Source: Pseudomonas sp. AB6 (GTDB lineage: Bacteria > Pseudomonadota > Gammaproteobacteria > Pseudomonadales > Pseudomonadaceae). Taken from it: a stretch of 64,000 bases of DNA. The notes below the pieces were generated by a model. That model had not been told where the DNA came from and made no database searches. It was given only the letters and a program-made list of their open reading frames with translations. This document shows, piece by piece, positions 9,111 through 21,053 of the stretch. The translations under genes and the position numbers were made by a program. The DNA lies in NCBI RefSeq assembly GCF_034314105.1, contig NZ_JAVIWJ010000001.1, positions 312,501 to 376,500 on the forward strand. Direction: 5' to 3'. Within the stretch, counting starts at the first letter, position 1. The number at the start of each line of letters is the position of its first letter.

Positions 9111-9322
9111 CAATATCCGATCCACTTGCATGGGATGAGCTTCAAGGTCATCGTCTCGAACCGTAAAGCCATCATTCCGTATTTCACCGATACCTACTTG
9201 TTAGGTAAAAACGAGCGTGCTCGTGTGGCACAGGTGGCCGATAATCCCGGCATCTGGATGTTTCACGTCATGTGATCGATCACATGGAAACCGGGCTTAT
9301 GGCCGCAATTGAGGTGTCCTGA
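9111..9322 (+). pseudogene. 3' remnant of a multicopper oxidase gene, frameshifted
   Basis: Translation from 9111 reads Q-Y-P-I-H-L-H-G-M-S-F and continues to D-N-P-G-I-W-M-F-H. This is the C-terminal copper-binding part of a CopA/laccase-like multicopper oxidase, with the H-x-H of the trinuclear site. At 9267-9268 one base is missing exactly where the H-C-H Cys codon (type 1 copper ligand) should be. After the shift the reading resumes as H-V-I-D-H-M-E-T-G-L-M-A-A-I-E-V-S and stops at 9322. The stop overlaps the tadA ATG (TGATG), so the full gene was once coupled to tadA. All N-terminal domains are gone; a stop lies upstream at 9093-9095. Confidence 0.85.
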
Positions 9323-9804
9323 TGAGGCAGCCACAGATTATTGATCGCAGTCAGGACCAGTTTTTTATGCGCGAAGCGCTGGCCTTGGCCGCCCAAGGCG
9401 GGGCGCTGGGCGAGGTGCCCGTGGGCGCGGTAGTGGTGCAAAACGGCGAGATTATTGGTCGCGGTTTTAACTGCCCCATCAGCGGTCATGATCCTAGCGC
9501 ACATGCGGAAATGGTCGCAATCCGGGCGGCGGCACAGGCCTTGGGTAATTATCGGCTCTCGGGCAGCACGCTCTACGTGACCCTTGAGCCGTGCAGCATG
9601 TGCGCTGGGCTGATCGTGCATTCACGAATCGCCCGGGTCGTATACGGCGCACCTGAACCCAAGGCCGGTATTGTGCAGAGCCAGGGTCAGTTTTTTACCC
9701 AGGGGTTTCTCAACCATAGGGTGCTGTTCGAAGGCGGCGTATTGGCCCAAGAATGCGGCGCGATGTTGAGTGAGTTCTTCAAGGCGCGGCGGGCGAAGGG
9801 CTGA
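9322..9804 (+). CDS. tadA: tRNA-specific adenosine-34 deaminase
   Basis: Deaminates the wobble adenosine of tRNA-Arg(ACG) to inosine, an essential modification. The 160-aa protein has the cytidine/deoxycytidylate deaminase zinc signature: H61-A-E63 with Glu as proton shuttle, and P-C91-S-M-C94 completing the zinc site. The ATG start overlaps the stop of the multicopper oxidase remnant, so decay of that upstream gene may have altered translational coupling of tadA. It is convergent with mltF. Confidence 0.95.
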   Translation: MRQPQIIDRSQDQFFMREALALAAQGGALGEVPVGAVVVQNGEIIGRGFNCPISGHDPSAHAEMVAIRAAAQALGNYRLSGSTLYVTLEPCSMCAGLIVHSRIARVVYGAPEPKAGIVQSQGQFFTQGFLNHRVLFEGGVLAQECGAMLSEFFKARRAKG

Positions 9805-9859
9805 ACCTCACAGAAAACTCTGAAACCAGCTGTTCAGCGGGTGTACAGAATTTTATGGG

Positions 9860-11410
<1,551 letters not shown>

Positions 11411-11510
11411 TTAGGTGACGTCGCACGCCACCGTTTTGGGTGCCGAAAGGGACGGTTTAGGCTAGAATGCACGGCCTCAAAGCACACCCCTTCCCGAGGC
11501 TGTCCCGAAG

Positions 11511-14500
11511 ATGTTGATCCTGCGCGGTGCTCCTGCCCTTTCTGCCTTCCGCCACAGCAAATTACTTGCGCAATTGGAACTCAAAGTTTCAGCTGTAAGT
11601 GGCTTGTACGCCGAATTCGCCCACTTCGCTGAGGTCGCCGACGTTCTTGGCGACGAAGAACAGCAGGTGCTTGCCCGCCTTCTGAAATACGGCCCTAGCG
11701 TGGCGGTTCAAGAGCCTAGCGGTCGGCTGTTTTTGGTGCTCCCGCGGTTCGGCACTATTTCGCCATGGTCGAGCAAGGCTAGCGACATCGCCCGCAATTG
11801 CGGTCTCGCGAAAGTCCAGCGCCTTGAGCGCGGAATCGCCTTCTATGTCGAAGGCCAGTTTAGCGAAGCCGATGCCCAATTGATCTCAAGCTGTCTGCAC
11901 GATCGCATGACTCAGTTGGTGTTGGGTTCGCTAGAACACGCTGCCGGTTTGTTCGGCCACGCCGAACCCAAGCCACTGATTGCCGTCGATGTGCTGGGTG
12001 GCGGGCGCGCCGCGCTGGAAGTTGCCAACGTCCAGTTGGGCTTGGCCCTGGCTGACGACGAAATCGATTATTTGGTGACGAGTTTTGCTGCGTTGGGCCG
12101 TAATCCCCACGACATCGAACTGATGATGTTCGCTCAGGCCAACTCTGAGCATTGCCGCCACAAAATCTTCAATGCCAGCTGGGACATCGACGGCGAGAAT
12201 CAGGAAAAAAGCCTATTTGGCATGATCAAGAACACCTTCCAGATGCATGGTGAAGGTGTGTTGTCTGCGTATAAAGACAATGCCGCCGTCATTGCTGGCC
12301 CGGTTGCTGGGCGTTTTTTTCCGGATCCTGAGACCCGCCAATACGGTGCGGTCCAGGAGCCGGTGCATATATTGATGAAGGTCGAGACCCATAACCACCC
12401 AACCGCTATCGCCCCGTTCCCCGGCGCTGCTACCGGCTCGGGTGGTGAGATTCGCGACGAGGGTGCGACTGGTCGTGGCGCTAAGCCAAAGGCCGGCCTT
12501 ACCGGCTTTACCGTGTCCAACCTGCAAATTCCCGGTTTCGTGCAGCCTTGGGAAGTGCCCTACGGTAAACCCGAGCGTATCGTCACCGCGCTGGACATCA
12601 TGTTGGAAGGTCCGTTGGGCGGCGCAGCATTCAACAATGAGTTCGGGCGCCCGGCACTGACCGGTTACTTCCGTACTTTCGAACAATCGATTAACACGCC
12701 CCACGGCGATGAAGTCCGTGGTTATCACAAGCCGATCATGTTAGCCGGTGGTATGGGCAACATTCGTGACGAACACGTCCAGAAAGCCGAAATCGTGGTC
12801 GGTTCTAAGCTGATCGTGCTCGGTGGTCCAGCCATGTTGATCGGCCTTGGTGGTGGTGCAGCCTCTTCGATGGCTACCGGTACCAGTTCGGCAGATCTGG
12901 ACTTTGCTTCGGTTCAGCGTGAAAACCCTGAGATGGAGCGCCGCTGCCAGGAAGTGATTGACCGCTGCTGGCAGCTGGGTGAAGACAACCCGATCAGCTT
13001 CATCCATGACGTCGGCGCAGGCGGTTTGTCCAACGCCTTCCCGGAACTGGTCAACGATGGCGAACGCGGCGGTCGTTTCGAACTGCGCAATATCCCCAAT
13101 GACGAGCCGGGTATGGCCCCGCTGGAAATCTGGAGCAACGAATCCCAGGAACGCTACGTGATGGCGGTGGGTGCCGCAGATTTCGAGCGTTTCAAAGCCA
13201 TTTGCGAACGTGAGCGTTGCCCGTTTGCTGTCGTTGGTGAAGCCACGGCCGAGCCACAGCTGACTGTCACCGACAGTCACTTCGGCAACAGCCCGGTGGA
13301 CATGCCGCTGGAAGTATTGCTGGGCAAAGCGCCACGCATGCACCGTTCAGCTGTTCGCGAAGAGGCGTTGGGCGATGATTTCGACCCAAGCATGCTGGAT
13401 ATCGAAGACTGTGTGACCAGGGTTCTGCATCACCCGGCAGTTGCCAGCAAAAGTTTCCTGATCACTATTGGCGACCGTTCTATCACCGGACTGGTCGCCC
13501 GCGATCAAATGGTTGGCCCGTGGCAAGTGCCGGTAGCTGACTGCGCGGTGACCGCCACCAGTTTCGACGTTGAAACCGGCGAAGCCATGGCCATGGGAGA
13601 ACGCACGCCGTTGGCGCTGCTGGATGCTCCGGCGTCTGGCCGGATGGCCATTGGCGAGACCCTGACCAACATCGTGGCGTCGCGCATCGCTAAAATCTCA
13701 GATATCAAACTGTCGGCCAACTGGATGTCCGCGGCCGGTCACCCCGGCGAAGACGCTCGTTTGTACGACACCGTGAAAGCGGTCGGCATGGAATTGTGCC
13801 CGGAACTGGGTATCACCATTCCAGTGGGCAAGGACTCCATGTCCATGAAAACCCAGTGGCGCGATAAAGACACCGACAAGAGCGTAACTTCGCCGCTGTC
13901 GTTGATCGTGACCGGCTTTGCCCCAGTGACGGATATTCGTAAAACCATGACTCCTGAGTTGCGCATGGACAAGGGCGAAACCGACCTTATCCTGATCGAC
14001 CTGGGCCGTGGTCAAAATCGTATGGGCGCATCGATTCTGGCACAGACCCACGGCAAACTCGGGCGTGTGGCGCCGGACGTGGACGACGCCGAAGACCTCA
14101 AAGCCTTTTTTGCTGTGATCCAAGGCCTCAATGCTGACGGTCACGTACTGGCTTACCACGACCGTTCCGATGGCGGCTTGCTGGTTACTGCTCTTGAAAT
14201 GGCTTTCGCCGGTCATTGTGGATTGAACTTATTTCTTGATGGCTTGGCAGACGGTCCGGCTGATTTGGCCTCGATCCTGTTCAACGAAGAACTGGGCGCG
14301 ATGATTCAAGTTCGTCAGGACGATACTCCGGATGTTCTTGCACAATTCAGCGCTGCCGGTCTTGGCGAATGCGTTTCGGTCATCGGCCAGCCAGTAAACA
14401 ACGACGAAGTGGCTATCAGCTTCAACGGTGATCCGGTGTTTGGCGGTCAGCGTCGCCTGCTGCAACGTCAGTGGGCTGAAACCAGTTATCAGATTCAACG

Positions 14501-15407
14501 TTTGCGTGACAACGTTGAATGTGCCGAACAGGAGTTCGAAGTACTGCTGGAAGAAGACAATCCAGGCCTCAGCGTCAAGGTCGGGTTTGATGTAAATGAC
14601 GACATAAGCGCGCCGTACATCAAGAAGAATATTCGTCCACAAGTCGCCGTTCTGCGTGAGCAGGGCGTCAATGGTCAGGTGGAGATGGCCGCCGCGTTCG
14701 ACCGCGCTGGCTTTAACGCCATCGACGTGCACATGAGCGATATCCTCGCTGGTCGCGTCGATCTGGGTGAGTTCAAAGGTCTGGTAACGTGCGGTGGTTT
14801 TTCGTACGGCGACGTACTGGGCGCTGGCGAGGGCTGGGCCAAATCAGCTTTGTTCAATACTCGTGCCCGGGATGCGTTCCAAGGCTTCTTTGAGCGTCAG
14901 GACAGCTTCACTCTCGGCGTGTGTAACGGTTGCCAGATGTTGTCCAACCTGCGGGAATTAATTCCGGGCAGCGAGTTCTGGCCGCACTTTGTACGTAACC
15001 GTTCCGAGCAGTTCGAAGCGCGGGTTGCGATGGTCCAAGTGCAGGATTCGCCGTCAATCTTCCTACAGGGAATGGCCGGCTCGCGTATGCCAATAGCCAT
15101 TGCCCACGGTGAAGGCCATGCCGAGTTCGCCAGCGCAGATGCGCTACTTGAAGCCGAGGTATCTGGCTCCGTAGCGATTCGGTTCGTTGACAACCACGGC
15201 AAGGTGACTGAGAAATACCCGGCTAACCCGAACGGTTCGCCACGCGGTATCGGTGGTATGACTTCGCGCGACGGTCGTGTCACGATCCTGATGCCGCACC
15301 CGGAACGGGTATTTCGCGCTGTGCAGAACTCGTGGCGTCCGGAAGAGTGGAATGAAGACGGTGCCTGGATGCGCATATTCCGTAACGCACGGGTCTGGGT
15401 GAACTGA
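11511..15407 (+). CDS. purL: Phosphoribosylformylglycinamidine synthase
   Basis: Fourth step of de novo purine synthesis: FGAR + glutamine + ATP gives FGAM. This is the large single-chain proteobacterial form (1298 aa). It contains an N-terminal PurS-like domain, the linker with N-S-E-H-C-R-H-K, two AIRS-type ATP-binding halves (G-G-E-I-R-D-E-G and D-R-S-D-G-G-L-L) and a C-terminal glutaminase with nucleophile Cys in G-V-C-N-G-C-Q. A TAGAAT box (11463-11468) about 43 bases upstream is a possible -10; I find no convincing -35. It is divergent from mltF and followed by a YqfO-like gene 13 bases downstream. Confidence 0.97.
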   Translation: MLILRGAPALSAFRHSKLLAQLELKVSAVSGLYAEFAHFAEVADVLGDEEQQVLARLLKYGPSVAVQEPSGRLFLVLPRFGTISPWSSKASDIARNCGLAKVQRLERGIAFYVEGQFSEADAQLISSCLHDRMTQLVLGSLEHAAGLFGHAEPKPLIAVDVLGGGRAALEVANVQLGLALADDEIDYLVTSFAALGRNPHDIELMMFAQANSEHCRHKIFNASWDIDGENQEKSLFGMIKNTFQMHGEGVLSAYKDNAAVIAGPVAGRFFPDPETRQYGAVQEPVHILMKVETHNHPTAIAPFPGAATGSGGEIRDEGATGRGAKPKAGLTGFTVSNLQIPGFVQPWEVPYGKPERIVTALDIMLEGPLGGAAFNNEFGRPALTGYFRTFEQSINTPHGDEVRGYHKPIMLAGGMGNIRDEHVQKAEIVVGSKLIVLGGPAMLIGLGGGAASSMATGTSSADLDFASVQRENPEMERRCQEVIDRCWQLGEDNPISFIHDVGAGGLSNAFPELVNDGERGGRFELRNIPNDEPGMAPLEIWSNESQERYVMAVGAADFERFKAICERERCPFAVVGEATAEPQLTVTDSHFGNSPVDMPLEVLLGKAPRMHRSAVREEALGDDFDPSMLDIEDCVTRVLHHPAVASKSFLITIGDRSITGLVARDQMVGPWQVPVADCAVTATSFDVETGEAMAMGERTPLALLDAPASGRMAIGETLTNIVASRIAKISDIKLSANWMSAAGHPGEDARLYDTVKAVGMELCPELGITIPVGKDSMSMKTQWRDKDTDKSVTSPLSLIVTGFAPVTDIRKTMTPELRMDKGETDLILIDLGRGQNRMGASILAQTHGKLGRVAPDVDDAEDLKAFFAVIQGLNADGHVLAYHDRSDGGLLVTALEMAFAGHCGLNLFLDGLADGPADLASILFNEELGAMIQVRQDDTPDVLAQFSAAGLGECVSVIGQPVNNDEVAISFNGDPVFGGQRRLLQRQWAETSYQIQRLRDNVECAEQEFEVLLEEDNPGLSVKVGFDVNDDISAPYIKKNIRPQVAVLREQGVNGQVEMAAAFDRAGFNAIDVHMSDILAGRVDLGEFKGLVTCGGFSYGDVLGAGEGWAKSALFNTRARDAFQGFFERQDSFTLGVCNGCQMLSNLRELIPGSEFWPHFVRNRSEQFEARVAMVQVQDSPSIFLQGMAGSRMPIAIAHGEGHAEFASADALLEAEVSGSVAIRFVDNHGKVTEKYPANPNGSPRGIGGMTSRDGRVTILMPHPERVFRAVQNSWRPEEWNEDGAWMRIFRNARVWVN

Positions 15408-15420
15408 GGTAGCGTCAGCC

Positions 15421-15732
15421 ATGTATAAGCTCTGCTTTTTTGTTCCACAGAGCCATGTAGACGAGGTCAAAAACGCTGTATTCGCTGCCGGTGCGGGTCG
15501 GATTGGCGCCTATGATCATTGCTCATGGCAAGTACTCGGGCAAGGGCAGTTCTGCCCGCTGGACGGCAGTCAGCCGTTCAGGGGGATCAGGGGCGAAATT
15601 GAGCAGTTGCAGGAATGGAAAGTCGAGCTGGTTGTCGCAGATGAGTTGATCGCTCACGTAGTTGTGGCTCTTAAACAGAGTCACCCCTACGAAATCCCGG
15701 CGTATGAAGTGTGGCGGTTGGCTGACTTCTGA
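15421..15732 (+). CDS. YqfO/NIF3-insert-like (CutA-fold) protein
   Basis: A 103-aa soluble protein resembling the PII/CutA-like domain found inserted in YqfO/NIF3 proteins, here free-standing: Y-K-L-C-F-F-V-P at the N-terminus, G-A-G-R-I-G-A-Y in the middle and S-H-P-Y-E-I-P-A-Y-E-V near the end. The last motif is diagnostic of the family. The fold is a small ferredoxin-like trimer possibly binding metal or nucleotide; no function is established. It starts 13 bases after purL and is probably co-transcribed with it. Confidence 0.8.
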   Translation: MYKLCFFVPQSHVDEVKNAVFAAGAGRIGAYDHCSWQVLGQGQFCPLDGSQPFRGIRGEIEQLQEWKVELVVADELIAHVVVALKQSHPYEIPAYEVWRLADF

Positions 15733-15791
15733 GACACCGCAGATTATCTTCTGATGCCATCTGGGCCGCGAGAGACTCTCAGCGTTAAGGG

Positions 15792-17480
15792 TCAACCCCC
15801 CACAAGCATCGGTCGTATAGCCTTGCTCAATCCTTGAGCTCGATCGCCGACCAGTACATGCCATACGCCATCTTCCAATTGACTCAATCCCAAACATCCC
15901 AGTGCCTTCAGTTGGCTTTCAGCCAGTTGATAGTCCGCATCTATCTGTACGCGCAGACGCGTCAGCGCTATACAATCGACTTGCCTTACATGGTTACCAC
16001 CCAATGCGGCTAGCCATTGTTGCGCTTCTTCATTCGCTACCGGCTGCACCTGTGGCTCTATGGTCGGGGGGGTCACCGGCAGCGGCGATACGCTGGTATT
16101 AGGCAGGGCTATTCGCAGTTCGTCTGCCAGGCTGTCAGCCATGGGTCCGACGACCACCTGCAGACTTCCTGCATTGCCTGGACGCACAATGGCCATTGCG
16201 CCTAAAGCCTTAAGTTCACTGTCGATGGCCTTGCTGCGGTCTACCAGGTTCAAGCGCAGACGTGTAGTACAAGCGTCGATGCTGAGTAGGTTAGCCGCCC
16301 CCCCGAACGCATGAATGTATGCACCGGCGCGTTCGCTTTGAGGTACTAGAGCGTCTCTGTTGACCAGTTGTTCGCGCCCCGGGGTTTTTAAATTGAAGCG
16401 GCGAATGCAGTAATCGAACACTGCGTAGTACACCGCTGCATAGAGCAGTCCCAGCGGAAAAATCATCCACCCATTGGTGGACTTGCCCCAGCCTAGAGCC
16501 AAGTCAATGGCGCCACCGGAAAAGGTGAATCCCAAGTGGATATTGAGCAGGTCAGTCAGGGTCATCGACAACCCCGTCAACAGTGCGTGAATCAGGTACA
16601 GCAGGGGCGCGAGGAACATGAAGGCGAATTCCACCGGCTCGGTGACACCGGTCAAAAAGGAGGTCAAGGCCATCGACAGCAATACTCCGCCGATTAATTT
16701 ACGCTGGCTCGGCAAAGCATTTCGGTACATCGCCAGACACGCGGCGGGTAAGCCGAACATCATTATCGGGAACATACCGGTCATGAACTGACCACCTTCC
16801 GGATCGCCTGCGAAATAGCGAGCCAAGTCACCCGTGACCACTCGCCCGGTTTCCGGGTCAGTAAAGGTTCCGAAGACGAACCACACCAGGTTGTTCAAAA
16901 TGTGGTGCAGGCCGGTAATAATTAAAATTCGGTTCATGACACCAAAGGCAAAGGCGCCAACGCTACCGCTCTCCAGCATCATCTTGCCGAGGCTGTTGAT
17001 GCCACCTTGTAACGGCGGCCATATCAGCCCAAATATTAATCCGAGCACCACGGCGGTTAAGCCAGTGACGATGGGCACGAAGCGCCGTCCGCCGAAGAAT
17101 GCCAAATACTCCGGAAGCTTAATGTCCTTGAACCGGTTATAGAGCGTTCCCCCGACTAGCCCGCTGATGATCCCCGCCAAAATGCCCATGTCAATTTTGG
17201 GGTCCAGCACTTTGAGTGCTGAAACCATCACCAGATAACCAATGGCGCCGGCCAATCCAGCCGTACCGTTGTTGTCGCGGGCGAAACCCACGGCAATGCC
17301 GATGGCGAAAATCAGCGCGAGATTGGCGAAAATTGCGTTGCCAGCGGCATGGACGATGGCGATGTTTAGCAAGTCAGTATCACCGAGGCGCAGCAACAGG
17401 CCGGCGATGGGCAAGATGGCGATGGGTAACATCAGGGCGCGGCCAAGGCGTTGTAAACCTTCGATCAGGTGCTGGTACAT
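15792..17480 (-). CDS. nagE: N-acetylglucosamine PTS permease, EIIC with two EIIB domains
   Basis: Imports and phosphorylates N-acetylglucosamine. The 562-aa protein has an EIIC membrane domain (about 1-360, with I-T-G-L-H-H at 188-193 and G-V-T-E-P-V-E-F at 278-285) and a normal EIIB domain with phosphorylatable Cys404 in A-C-T-T-R-L-R. A Pro-rich linker leads to a second EIIB-like domain (about 485-560). In that copy V-D-C-I-A-L-T-R-L-R puts Ala505 at the active-Cys position. No EIIA is present; NagF supplies it. Start M-Y-Q-H-L is chosen for its AAGGA ribosome site; the longer ORF overlaps nagF. Last gene of the nag operon. Confidence 0.93.
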   Translation of the reverse strand: MYQHLIEGLQRLGRALMLPIAILPIAGLLLRLGDTDLLNIAIVHAAGNAIFANLALIFAIGIAVGFARDNNGTAGLAGAIGYLVMVSALKVLDPKIDMGILAGIISGLVGGTLYNRFKDIKLPEYLAFFGGRRFVPIVTGLTAVVLGLIFGLIWPPLQGGINSLGKMMLESGSVGAFAFGVMNRILIITGLHHILNNLVWFVFGTFTDPETGRVVTGDLARYFAGDPEGGQFMTGMFPIMMFGLPAACLAMYRNALPSQRKLIGGVLLSMALTSFLTGVTEPVEFAFMFLAPLLYLIHALLTGLSMTLTDLLNIHLGFTFSGGAIDLALGWGKSTNGWMIFPLGLLYAAVYYAVFDYCIRRFNLKTPGREQLVNRDALVPQSERAGAYIHAFGGAANLLSIDACTTRLRLNLVDRSKAIDSELKALGAMAIVRPGNAGSLQVVVGPMADSLADELRIALPNTSVSPLPVTPPTIEPQVQPVANEEAQQWLAALGGNHVRQVDCIALTRLRVQIDADYQLAESQLKALGCLGLSQLEDGVWHVLVGDRAQGLSKAIRPMLVGG

Positions 17481-17500
17481 GGCGGTTTTCCTTATTATTG

Positions 17501-20029
17501 TTATACGAAGGCGTGGTGCTTCAAATATTGTTGACATGCCAGACGTACCGCTTGAGCACTGTTCAAGCTGAGCAGCGATCGGCTCCAGGGCTGGCAGTCA
17601 GCCAGGTCTAACATGCGCACCTGCGCCTTGATTTCCCCAATCAATGGTCGGCTGACCGACAGTTCACGCACGCCAAGGCCAATCAGCGCCGCAGTCGCTA
17701 GCGGGTCTGACGCCAACGCCCCGCATACACCTACCCAGCGGTGGTGGCGTGCAGCACCGACACAGGTCATTTCGATCAGTCGCAACAGCGCGGGATGAAG
17801 GGCATCCACCCGCGCCGCAAGTCCTGCATGGTCACGGTCCATGGCCAAGGTGTATTGAGAAAGGTCGTTAGTGCCGATAGACAAAAAATCCGCATGTTCG
17901 GCCAATTGCTCAGCCATTAGCGCCGCGGAGGGCACCTCGATCATGACTCCAAGTTGTGCACGGTGGGCAATCCCGAGCTCGGCGCTCAGCGCCTCCAAGC
18001 GCTGGCGAATGTTCAACAACTCATCCACTTCGCTGACCATGGGCAACAGGATTCGGCACCGCTGCTGCGGGCTCACCCTGAGCAAGGCGCGCAATTGTTG
18101 GTCGAGAAGTTCTGGACGCAGCTGACCGAGGCGAATGCCGCGCAAGCCCAATACCGGGTTGGCTTCGGCGGGCAACGGCAGATACGCCAGTTGCTTGTCA
18201 CCCCCGATGTCAATCGTACGGATAATTACCGATTTATCGCCCATGGCGTCCAGCACGCCTTGATAGGCCGTCCATTGTTCGTGCTCATCTGGCGCGGTGG
18301 TGCGATCAACGAACAAAAACTCGGTACGCAACAACCCTACACCGTCCGCACCCGCCGCATGGGCCTCCGCCGCCTCTGCGCGGGAGGCAACATTGGCGGC
18401 CACTTCAATGGTCACGCCATCCACGGTAACGGCAGGAACATGAGCAAACTGTTGCTGGTTGCGTCGTTGCCGACCCCATTGCTGCTGGCGCTCGATGACC
18501 TGTTGTAGGCGCTGGGTGCTGGGTATCAGTTCCAACGTTCCGTCGTCGGCATTAAGGACAACGGTATTGCCTGGTGGCTGGTTCAGCAATACCGGACCCA
18601 ATGCCACCACGCACGGCAGGCCTTTGCCCCGCGCCAGAATCGCCACATGCGAGGTGGCGCCACCCTCGGCCATGCATAGACCGGCAACCTGATGCTGGCT
18701 GAGCATCAGCAAGTCGGAAGGCGTCAGCTCCTCGGCGACGACAATTGCACCGCTTGGAATATCAAGGCGTAGGGCGTCACCGAGCAAGGCCCGCAACACC
18801 CGCTGACGTAAATCGCGAAGATCGTTGGCGCGCTCGGCGAGCAACGGTTTGCCTAATGCCTGCAACACGTCGCATTGCGCAAGCAGAACCCGGCTCCAGG
18901 CGTGGGCCGCGGCGCTACCTTGATCAATGGCGAGTGTGGCGCCATCCAATAGCACTGGGTCTTCCAGCAGTGCCAAATGAGTGGCGAAGATCGCCGTCTC
19001 TTGCTGGTCACCGCGTTGTTCGGCAGCGTGCATTGTCCCTTGAATCTCAGCGGCTACCTGCTGCAATGCAAGTTGCAGGGCATGACGCTGCTCGCGAGCG
19101 ACATGCTGCCCGGGATCGCTTGGGAGGTGAACCGAGTTCAACCGAAACAGCGGACCGCTCACCAGGCCCGGCGAGGCACAGACGCCTTGCAATACACCGA
19201 CTTTAGACGCTGGGTGATCAGTCACGAGCGGCGCAGGGAGGTGTAGGGGCTTATCGTGGGGTGAAGGGATGGACAATGCGTTAAGCAACGCCTGCAGTGC
19301 AGCCTCACAGTCCTCACCCCTGCAGACGACCTCGACTTCGTCTTGCTCGGCGACCCCTAAACCCATGATCCCAACCAAACTCTCGGATGAGCTGCTGCGC
19401 CCTGAAAAATGCAGTTCGGACTGGCTGATAAAGCCTTGAGCGGTTTGACGCAGCAACGCTGCCGGGCGCGCGTGCAGGCCACCGCTGTGGGCAACACGGA
19501 CGCGTCCACGTACTTGCGAAATATTAGAGCTGCGACCTGAGTCGAGAGGTATTTTCGACAACAATGCGCTGACGTTAAGCAGCGGCTGGCCTAGGGTCAC
19601 CGATGACACGCCCGCGATCGGTATTGACTTGAAGCGGTCACCGTTGACCAAGACCAAGGTGCTGATCAGGCTGGTGGAATGTTGTGCGATGCGGTCCAGA
19701 TCGAAGCGCAGCAGCGCCTGACCTTCGCTGACGCGGGAGCCTTCCTCGACCAGTGCAGTAAAACCGTCACCTGCGAGAGCAACCGTGTCCAGGCCGATAT
19801 GCAGTAAAAATTCGGCGCCGTTGTCCGCGCGCAACGTTACCGCGTGCAGGGTGCGTGCGATATGCACAATGACCCCGGGGCAAGGCGCGCAGAGGCAGTC
19901 GTTGGTGGGGTCAATCGCAATCCCATCACCTAGGGCACCGCTAGCAAACACCGGATCAGGGACTTGCGACAGTGCTATTACCGGGCCGCTGAGGGGCGCG
20001 CTGAGAATCAAATCCTTATTATTATGCAT
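17501..20029 (-). CDS. nagF: PTS multiphosphoryl transfer protein, EIIA-HPr-EI fusion
   Basis: A cytoplasmic phosphorelay in one chain of 842 aa. EIIA of the glucose/GlcNAc type occupies about 1-150, with active His77 in L-L-H-I-G-L-D. HPr follows at about 172-258, with His186 in G-L-H-A-R-P-A-A. Enzyme I covers about 275-842, with phospho-His461 in G-G-A-T-S-H-V-A-I and the PEP-binding barrel. It takes phosphate from PEP and hands it to the EIIB Cys of NagE, so the operon carries a complete private PTS. The gene begins 13 bases after the SIS gene and ends 20 bases before nagE. Confidence 0.96.
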   Translation of the reverse strand: MHNNKDLILSAPLSGPVIALSQVPDPVFASGALGDGIAIDPTNDCLCAPCPGVIVHIARTLHAVTLRADNGAEFLLHIGLDTVALAGDGFTALVEEGSRVSEGQALLRFDLDRIAQHSTSLISTLVLVNGDRFKSIPIAGVSSVTLGQPLLNVSALLSKIPLDSGRSSNISQVRGRVRVAHSGGLHARPAALLRQTAQGFISQSELHFSGRSSSSESLVGIMGLGVAEQDEVEVVCRGEDCEAALQALLNALSIPSPHDKPLHLPAPLVTDHPASKVGVLQGVCASPGLVSGPLFRLNSVHLPSDPGQHVAREQRHALQLALQQVAAEIQGTMHAAEQRGDQQETAIFATHLALLEDPVLLDGATLAIDQGSAAAHAWSRVLLAQCDVLQALGKPLLAERANDLRDLRQRVLRALLGDALRLDIPSGAIVVAEELTPSDLLMLSQHQVAGLCMAEGGATSHVAILARGKGLPCVVALGPVLLNQPPGNTVVLNADDGTLELIPSTQRLQQVIERQQQWGRQRRNQQQFAHVPAVTVDGVTIEVAANVASRAEAAEAHAAGADGVGLLRTEFLFVDRTTAPDEHEQWTAYQGVLDAMGDKSVIIRTIDIGGDKQLAYLPLPAEANPVLGLRGIRLGQLRPELLDQQLRALLRVSPQQRCRILLPMVSEVDELLNIRQRLEALSAELGIAHRAQLGVMIEVPSAALMAEQLAEHADFLSIGTNDLSQYTLAMDRDHAGLAARVDALHPALLRLIEMTCVGAARHHRWVGVCGALASDPLATAALIGLGVRELSVSRPLIGEIKAQVRMLDLADCQPWSRSLLSLNSAQAVRLACQQYLKHHAFV

Positions 20030-20042
20030 GGCGCATTCTCAT

Positions 20043-21053
20043 TCAGTGAGTGAGGGTAACTTTGCTCAAGTGCCGGGGTTGATCAGGGTCCATGCCGCGG
20101 GCCTTGGCCAAATGAGCGGCCATGACGTAGAAGCTTTGTATGGCAAGTATCGGATCCAGGGCGGGATGGGCCGCACGGCTTAGGGTCAAGTCACGTTGCT
20201 CGATGTCGTCCGGTGCGGCCAACAGCACGCGAGCTCCTTGTTTGCGCATGTCTGCGGCAAAGCTCAGCAGGCCTGTCTGCTCAGCACCACGTGGGGCGAA
20301 AATAAGGAGTGGGTAGTCTTCGCCAACCAATGCCATGGGACCGTGGCGCACCTCAGCACTGCTGAACGCTTCGGCTTGAATCGATGACGTTTCCTTGAAT
20401 TTAAGCGCTGCTTCTTGAGCGATGGCAAACCCGGCGCCACGGCCGATCACCAATAGCTGCTGGCAGTCACGCAGCACGTCGACGGCTGCGCTCCAGTCCT
20501 GTTGAGCGGCGTTACGCAAGTTTTCCGGCAGGATTAAGCCGGCTGCTAATAGCGCGTCGTCCTGTTGCCAATGACCAATCAAACGGGCGCTGGCACTTAA
20601 CGTAGCGATGAAGCTCTTGGTTGCCGCGACGCTGCGTTCGGCCCCGGCGCAGAGCGGCAACACATATTCGCTGGCAGCTTCCAGCGGTGATTGTTCGGCA
20701 TTGACCAAAGCAATGCTCAAGGCTCCGCGCTCCCGCAATGTGCGCAAACTGTCTACAAGGTCGGGGCTTTGACCTGATTGAGAGAAAGCGAAAACCGTCT
20801 GCCCAAGAACGTGCATTGGCGAATGCTGCAACGTCACCACTGACATCGGTAACGAGGCCACCGGTACACCGGTCAGTTGCATGGTCAGGTAGGCGAAGTA
20901 GCTCGCGGCATGGTCTGAACTGCCACGGGCGACGGTCATGATCACATTCGGCGCCGCGCCGCGCAGGCGTTTAGCGACTCGTATCAGGGACGGGTCCATC
21001 TTGTGTAATTGGCGCTCGACCGCGTCGCTGGACGATAGGGCTTCTTCAAGCAT
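20043..21053 (-). CDS. SIS-domain glucosamine-6-phosphate deaminase/isomerase (GlmS/NagB-II-like)
   Basis: A 336-aa protein with two SIS sugar-phosphate isomerase domains (A-R-G-S-S-D-H-A-A near 43 and G-R-G-A-G-F-A-I near 200) and no glutaminase domain. In this operon it most likely converts glucosamine-6-P to fructose-6-P and ammonia, the NagB-II role seen in other gammaproteobacteria. Its automatic label in pseudomonads is often aminotransferase. I start at M-L-E-E-A-L because the longer ORF begins inside nagA; even so the start overlaps the nagA end by 8 bases. The C-terminal D-Q-P-R-H-L-S-K-V-T motif is typical. Confidence 0.88.
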   Translation of the reverse strand: MLEEALSSSDAVERQLHKMDPSLIRVAKRLRGAAPNVIMTVARGSSDHAASYFAYLTMQLTGVPVASLPMSVVTLQHSPMHVLGQTVFAFSQSGQSPDLVDSLRTLRERGALSIALVNAEQSPLEAASEYVLPLCAGAERSVAATKSFIATLSASARLIGHWQQDDALLAAGLILPENLRNAAQQDWSAAVDVLRDCQQLLVIGRGAGFAIAQEAALKFKETSSIQAEAFSSAEVRHGPMALVGEDYPLLIFAPRGAEQTGLLSFAADMRKQGARVLLAAPDDIEQRDLTLSRAAHPALDPILAIQSFYVMAAHLAKARGMDPDQPRHLSKVTLTH

